In this document: positions 57,000-64,000 of the stretch, piece after piece
How the letters are laid out: every line of letters starts with the position of its first letter
Position numbering within the stretch: the first letter of the stretch is position 1
Source of the DNA: Apostichopus japonicus
Taxonomy: Eukaryota; Echinodermata; Holothuroidea; Aspidochirotida; Stichopodidae
Length of the DNA: 64,000 nt
Reading direction: 5' to 3'
Assembly (NCBI RefSeq): GCF_037975245.1
Contig: NC_092578.1
Span: forward strand, 12,570,321 to 12,634,320
Position numbers and translations under genes: made by a program
Notes under the pieces: model-generated
Databases searched by the model: none
What the model was told of the DNA's origin: nothing
Seen by the model: only the letters and a program-made list of their open reading frames with translations

Positions 57000-59900
57000 G
57001 TGATATAATTGTAGCCTAACATTGGTCAGTATGAAGTAAATCGCCGCTCATATATTATTTTTGTGTATTTCTAAATAATAGATAAGCCTATGTTCTCCGA
57101 CTGTTACGTTGGGCATTGTTGTATTGTTTTTGTTGATAACATGTCGGAAAATAACTTAGTATCTGAGTTTTCCCTGTGAATTCATTAACTTATATAGTGT
57201 GCCTCTTTTTTTCATTTTTAGAGCAGTTTGCTATGGTAGAATATAATATACAGTATTCCCTCGGTGTGTATAAGTCAGTAACATATTTTACGAAATCCAA
57301 ACCATGACATTCCGTATGCTATTGCAATGATCAAAAACTAAAAGAATTTTGGATTTACGCCAAAATTGTGTCCCTGCTCTTGCCAATCACAATTATACAA
57401 ATCTCTAATATTTTGGGGGAATTCGATCGATTTCTCGTTGTCAGAATTTGGAGTATTTATATCGGATTTTTAAAAAAAATTTTCTGTGTTGATTTTGATC
57501 AACTTCTTCGATACGATTGGATTCTAAAATTCGAAAATAGTAGCATGAAACATTACCTCGACTATTTATGTTTCTTTTTAAGTACAGAATTAGAGTAAAA
57601 GCTGAATATTTTGAAAAAAAAATCTTCAATTTGCACCTCACATCTGATTAATACTAATATTCAAAGGCGACAATTATTGATAACCGAATGGGGAAAAAAC
57701 AGATCCTCATTAATCTTTATTTATTAGGGAGGTATTTTAGTTTCATGAAATGTTTTAAAAAAAAGTTCAAATACCAAATGTACATTCTAAAAAGTTGGCA
57801 AAGTTTTATCGACATCGATGATAGGTCCAATTAATTTTTTGACTTCACTGCTTTATCATGCAAAGTACAAATTGGGGTAATTTTTTTAAAAATTTCCTTC
57901 AATTTCTCCGTAGAAATTTGATACCAACATTTCGTGAGGATAAAAAACTTAATTGTACCTGTTATTAAAAATGTGCTCCAAGTTGGTCGAAATTATAAAC
58001 AGGCAGGCTAACCTTGCAGTGTTGTTGACACAATTCTCCAAGAATAGTTTTTTTTTTTTTATAGAATGTCCAAACTGGGGTTCTTCGAACATAAGAAGAC
58101 AAGAAATTAAGTGACGCATTTTCTATCATTCCATGCGGTAATTTAAAAATGGTATTACTTTAGCTTCAAACCAAAGTTATGCAACTATATATATTGTCAT
58201 CATTTTTGTTGTTGTCAAGGCCTCACTTCGTCGTACAACCATTATAACGTTCATATAAGTGATACGTTGCTTCAGTATAGTTATATTCGTTCTGTTATTG
58301 AACTAATAACGTGTTGCTCTGTAATTATCATGTTAACGGAAGTCTCCAAAAGAAGTTATGTTCATAAAGTTTTTCATTAAAGTTGTCGAAATCTTGTTCT
58401 CTAAAATAAAATAAAATATTAAAAAATAAATCATCGCAAACTTGGAAACTATGAATGATGACGTTTGCCCTAATTCGGTAATACGTTATATATCGAAAAG
58501 AAAGTTAAAGATACATCATATACATATAGGTCACGATGTGCCATTACTTGCATACCATTTAACGGTTTTCTATTATATTAAGTGACATATTTTATGATAG
58601 CGTTTTACCTCATGCATTTTTTTCATTGAAGGGTGATCAAAATTTACACTTATATTATAAGTTAATATTTTGAACTGATAAACCGCGCGGTCATGTGGAC
58701 AATATTTCGGCCAATTATACTTTGCGAATTTTTTTTTTTTTACAATCTATCGTATCGATTATACTGACAAGATAAACAGCAAAAAAAAAAGCCTTCCTAG
58801 TAGGTTATGTTTTGTATAATTAGACTTTTGTCGTGAAAAGTTTCTGTAGGATTATTTTCGCGTTTCAAAATGTGCCCTGATTGGTGTATCGGTGTTACGT
58901 ATTTCCACAGAAGGCTCATTATTCACCTTGAGCTGTATAGAGTTTATTAACATATAGCGTTCTTTTTATTTATCTGACAGCGTAAATTACAGGTTGTGTT
59001 CAATATATTTAAAAAAAAAGACTTCAAGCAGTGTCTGAAAATATCAATTTGGTGTTCTCCCCTTTCATTTTTGTCTACACTTGTAACACCTCAGATGGTG
59101 CTTCAGCCGTTTATGCTACAATATTTGTATAGATCATTCTGTACAACAGTGGTGTTATAATTGTATAAGCTTGTCGCGTTATATATACAGACTATATCAT
59201 CTAAGGTAGTGACACAATCGGTCACTGCCAGAGGATTCGAAATTTAAAATCCGCATATTTATAACTTCTTCGTTCAGATATCTGAACTATTTCGCTTGCT
59301 TTTCTATGCCTAGAGTGAATCTCATTTGAATACACTAACACTACAAGGTTTCCGAGGTTTGTGTGTTGATACTTTGGACAATGTGGGATGATCCGTCAAC
59401 TTTTTCGTCAAATCCATGTTTTTTTTTGTGAGTGTGTGTGTGTTTACTTGGGGGAGTGGAGAGGGGGGGGGGACGGGAGGGGGTAACGGAATTGAATGAG
59501 CTTGTGACGTAATTAAAGCTTTAGCACGCATCTTCGTTACGTAGACATGAAATAATTATACACTCTTCGTTATTTCAAACAGATTATTTTGTCCATTTTC
59601 AAAATTTCAATGGCAATCATTGTCAAACTTGTTCGGCGGTTCTATTTTTTTTTGGCAAAAGAAATATTGTATCTGTTGTATGCTGAGAGATGATGACAGA
59701 TCTAACACAAAACCCATGTTTTTCAATCGGGCTTGTTTTGGCGAAATGGTTTGTGTTCATGCATGGACGCATTCAAATATCTTTAATTATGGACATTTAA
59801 ACTATATGGGATATGAGGAACAAGGCACAAATAATATATACATTTCTAGATTTAATTTCTTAACGATTAGGCGTTAACCAGGAGGTAACGTTATCCTTAA

Positions 59901-61770
59901 AACCAAAACCGTACATCTGAAGTATATCGGATTTGTCCACATATAAAATCCAGTTTTTTTTTCAACAGGTTTTTTTTCTTCTATATTTAATTCGCGCCAA
60001 ATTGCCCTTTGCATTAAAGTGACCTGTCAATGAGCTCTACACATATTTATCACAATCAAATTTACTCTAATTTTAGTTCAACGTTTCGAAAGAAGAAGTT
60101 TTGTATAATGCAAAAAAAAAAAACATTATTAAATTTTACATTCTTACATTATCCAAAACGACTATAAGCAACATAAAACGGCAAACGACATCAACCATAT
60201 TTTCCCTGAAATTCGTTATAATTTCAAATTAATGAAGTTAAATCAGGCTACAAACAGTACTATGAAACGTCTGGTATAGCAAGGGCATGCAACTGCGTGC
60301 GGGTTGTACCAGGTTTCAGTGAAATAAATTTTGTGTATAGAAATTGTCGATTGGGAGAATATAATATTTATCTTAAAGCTTTCTCAGCATTCTTGTCGGG
60401 TCAATCCTATGTCTTTACGACAGAAGCCTGTTGCCGCAGGACTAACGTGTATATCACCAGAGAGTGGTATAGGCCTTTATTGCCGGTTATTGTCAAATAT
60501 TGTACCATGACGCTGCGTTTATTGAGCAGAATTGAAGTACTGAAGATTGTATTTCTCTATAGTAATTACCACTACACTGATACAGCTATATACTACGCCT
60601 TGAATATTATTGTATGGCAGTTCTTCAATACTATTACATAGGACATATCTATAATGTTCCAATTGTAACATAAGTGGTACTGGATTTATGAAAGATATTT
60701 TTTAAAAAGTCACACATGACTGAGAACCACAAAAATAAAACAATTTTATCCATTATCAACCTTAGTCTCCTAATACATCGATACTGTCAATTAACCGTAT
60801 CATTATGAAGATGACGATGTTACGTCACTATATATAGTCAAGATTACCACGAGTCCCCCTGAAAGAGGATATAGATACATGTATATGATGGATAGAGTGA
60901 TGAAAGTATATGTATTACGAGACTTGCAATTTTAAGAGTTTCTACAGCTGGTTGACTTATAATTCTGTTTATATATGCACATGAGTATTTCAAAGGACTT
61001 TGATACCGAAAACAATTACTAAACCGGGCTCAAAATGGCTCCTCGTGTAGCTCCGAATGACAAACTCCTTTATACATCATTGTAAATATAAAGTAGGCCC
61101 TACACGTAACATCGATGAAGAAAGACGGCGGACCTTTAAAGGAGCACTCTGGTATATGTCATTATTTTGATATAATTCCTTTGAATTTGTTGCAACACCA
61201 ACCGGACACAACTGCACACATGGTGGGTGAAGTTGATGTTATTGTGGATCCTCCACCCAAACACTTTCTGGTCGGCCTAGCATGACGAAGATATCGATCA
61301 TGGACGGGAGATGAAACCAGCTGTTTATAACAGAAATGCGACTTGGTCGAAGGATATGTTCACCTTGGTGGTGAGGCTATGGGTATACACAATAATCAGG
61401 ATGAGATGCGGAACTCGACATGGTTGTTTTGGTGAACTCTTAACCACACCAGGGCTGCCTGTCTCACATATGCATCGTGATTCATTTAAAGATAAACAGA
61501 TTCCGGCCCGAACTTGGTCACATCAGAGAGGTCAATTATATAGTTTTAGCTCTCTTTTGACAATTTCTTTGCTTGTTTTTTATCTACGGGGAAATCATTT
61601 TTGAAAAGTTAGTTCTCATCAATTGTCTCTATGCTTGTAAATCATAACAAAAATAGGGGGGGGGGAAAGACATCATGGTAAGCAATGTAATACAATTTTT
61701 TTTTTAATAATAGGCCTATGTACCTTTTATAGCCCATTATGATGTAAAAACGTGTTATAGGGAAATATTA
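57000..61770 (+). other. Gene-poor AT-rich stretch
   Basis: Unique AT-rich DNA with T and A runs. Open frames at 57368, 59620, 60297 and 61311 lack recognisable domains or splice context. I see no gene. Confidence 0.6.
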
Positions 61771-61774
61771 TGTA

Positions 61775-61783
61775 AGTTATTAT

Positions 61784-61819
<36 letters not shown>

Positions 61820-61859
61820 TAGGCCTATATATAGGCTTATATATAGGCCTATATATAGG

Positions 61860-61910
<51 letters not shown>
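61775..61910 (+). repeat. (AT)n microsatellite with TAGGCCTA palindromes
   Basis: TATATATAGGCCTATATATA-type palindromic units embedded in an AT run. Confidence 0.95.
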
Positions 61911-63238
61911 TTACACACACACCCATATATATTAGTTCCGAAAATTATCTCAACTGAAGCATGGTGCACTTAACCGTTGTTGAAAGCTATAGTGTACAAG
62001 TCATTGGCACGTCATGCAAACAAGTGTGTTTTCGTTCTCTATACGTAAGTGTCTGTATCCAACATTTTGCGGCATGTCACGTGCAAACATAACGTTAAGT
62101 AAGGTAACAGACAATCCCTATACTTACATTGCATTTTCTGTTTCTATAATACGTATAGCGTTTAATAACATATATAGGTACGTGTGTTCAGTGAAAACGA
62201 TGTAAACAGAAAGTCAGATTATATATATTTTTAAGTTTGTTGGTCAGTATATTTGGCATTATTTTGGTATAAATTTGGAATTATATGGCCAAATATGTGA
62301 CTTTTTCATTTGATCCGTCCCTTATAAGATATGGCTTTACACTAGTGTTAATTATCTTACCGTCTTAACTAAAGTTTACTCGGGTAAATTTATGGGTTGT
62401 CATTTGCACGTTTTTATGGCACAATCTGTAACTTCATCATTTCACAATAGAGGTAATAAGGTCACCCACATACAACAGAAATTTACCTATCGATATCACA
62501 GAAATTAAAAAATATATAGATATCGCAGAATTCACAAAATAAATAGCATCGATTTCAATACACTCATCCGCATCGAAAATGTCAAATTGATAAAATTTTT
62601 GTGCACGACTTTCTTTCCTGCAAGAATGAAATGTTACAGAAACTATCCGAGTTGTATAGATTTAAAACAAATCTCTTTTGAAATTCCTTTTCAGTGAGTT
62701 TATGACGGTCAATTGGATGCAAGACTCACATATGTAATCGATATTGCTTCCAAGTATGCTAGAAGTAGAAGTACAAACTGAAATGATCACTCGCTAGCTT
62801 GCTACATTCATCGATCATTTTACTGCCTTCTTTAACATCATTTCAATCATTGAGCCATATCACTCTGTGAAAAGTTGAATTTTTTTTTTATTGGAACTGT
62901 AAGTTTAAGGCTCAAAACTATTTTTATTCTTTTATCTTTTAGCGTTGTAAATATTTGTTTAATTGTTTTAAATGTTACATATAAAAGAATAAATACATCA
63001 CGGCTACCTGGAAATGTTGTACTTTGGTACCAGCTATTTCTAATTCGGCAGAAACCTGGTCCAATAAACTGGTCAATACGTCGAGCAGGATTCCAGTCTA
63101 CTCAACGAGACGCTTCCTGTACTTGACCCAATCGAACTAATGCCATACCCTAGACGAATGGATGTAAATTATTATAATCTAGTTTGCATAACGTACGACT
63201 GAATTTTGTTGTTCAATGATATATATATATATTATATA

Positions 63239-63278
<40 letters not shown>

Positions 63279-64000
63279 TTTCGAACTAAGATCAGTTTAC
63301 AACTTGTGACTTTGCAGCGCAGTTTGGTAACGCCTACATGTTTCAACTGAAAAATATATTTAAATATTATAATGAACTACGAAAATGATGGCTTTATTTG
63401 TTATCATAACATATTTGGGCTATCTTGGTTGTAAAAAAAAAGGTACATTGTACGATATTTTTGTACACTTCATTTGTGTATTGGTGGCTTCTAGTCGGGT
63501 TTCAACTTGTACGTACATATATAATATATAGTTTGAAAGCAGAAATAAATAAAACGGATAGTTGACTCTTATGCACATGTAATATGCCAAATGTCGAACT
63601 GTTTCTGCTAGCTCAAAATGCTTTTGGCCTGAGAAAAAGTGCAATCATATGTAGCACTCGTCGTGAATCGTAGAGATAAAATTGAAAGTTCTAAATTAGA
63701 CGGTTCTCGGTATACTTCACGTGATTCCAAGCTATTATAGGTAATGATTTAGTGCACTGAACCTTGAACCTATATAACAGGGCATCCGGTGACCTAACAC
63801 AACCATAAATTTGGTCATTCTTCATCATTATAATGATTGACGTAACGGTCAAGATAAGGTCTACAAGATGTCGAGGTTATTTTATCCCTGCGAAACACGC
63901 TATTTGTAACAATAAATAATTAATTAATTAATAATTTATTCTACCTAGACGGATTCGGTGGCAATTGCAAATATCAGCAGTATTATAATGTCCTGAACTC
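61911..64000 (+). other. Right end of window, no gene seen
   Basis: AT-rich apart from the microsatellite at 63218; no exon, RNA gene or transposon end recognised. Confidence 0.6.
63218..63276 (+). repeat. (AT)n microsatellite
   Basis: Near-pure TATATA run of about 58 bp. Confidence 0.95.

Noticed and set aside
1-64000. tRNA, rRNA or snRNA genes
   Set aside because: I looked for B-box (GGTTCRANNCC) with paired acceptor stems and for obvious rRNA segments and saw none; a covariance search would be needed to exclude them.

Overview
The window is nuclear DNA of an animal. It is AT-rich, has long introns with GT-AG junctions, and is dense in minisatellites, microsatellites and small DNA transposons. 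Two conserved genes can be read exon by exon. The protein sequences, the TAGGCCTATA-type motifs and the repeat families suggest a marine invertebrate deuterostome. My guess is an echinoderm, perhaps a sea cucumber, but I cannot confirm this without a search.

Layout. (1) 165-13573, plus strand: the C-terminal two thirds of RACGAP1 (MgcRacGAP/CYK-4), eleven exons giving 438 residues, with the C1 domain, the RhoGAP domain and the C-terminal tail. The N-terminal coiled-coil exons lie before base 1. Its 3' UTR runs to about 15.47 kb. (2) 15.5-24.1 kb: convergent intergenic space with four tandem arrays, one a 2.2-kb minisatellite, plus a frameshifted minus-strand transmembrane coding remnant. (3) 24160-44115, minus strand: a complete ARL5 gene, six coding exons giving 178 residues, spread over 20 kb. 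Its non-coding first exon and promoter are probably near 47.2-47.7 kb. (4) 47.7-50 kb: hAT-type MITEs and a LINE fragment. (5) 54411-56087, plus strand: an apparently intronless 558-residue gene I do not recognise. (6) 57-64 kb: AT-rich DNA with no gene I can support.

The two conserved genes act in different pathways: RACGAP1 with the centralspindlin/Rho system of cytokinesis, ARL5 at the trans-Golgi. They are simply convergent neighbours.

Two signals stand out. First, several intronic arrays or single duplicates are made from exon-intron junctions of the host genes: the ARL5 exon 3 donor, the acceptor and donor of the RACGAP1 exon that carries the NLAxxFGP motif, and the acceptor of the exon carrying the second half of the C1 domain. 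Each contains about 20 nt of exon plus adjoining intron, so decoy splice sites sit beside real ones. Second, minus-strand motifs in three repeats fit a minimal type I hammerhead ribozyme (CUGANGA, stem II, GAA, a 4-nt self-complementary stem III, C, stem I). The one at 37414-37456 has every element intact and lies inside a foldback transposon with an 8-bp target duplication.
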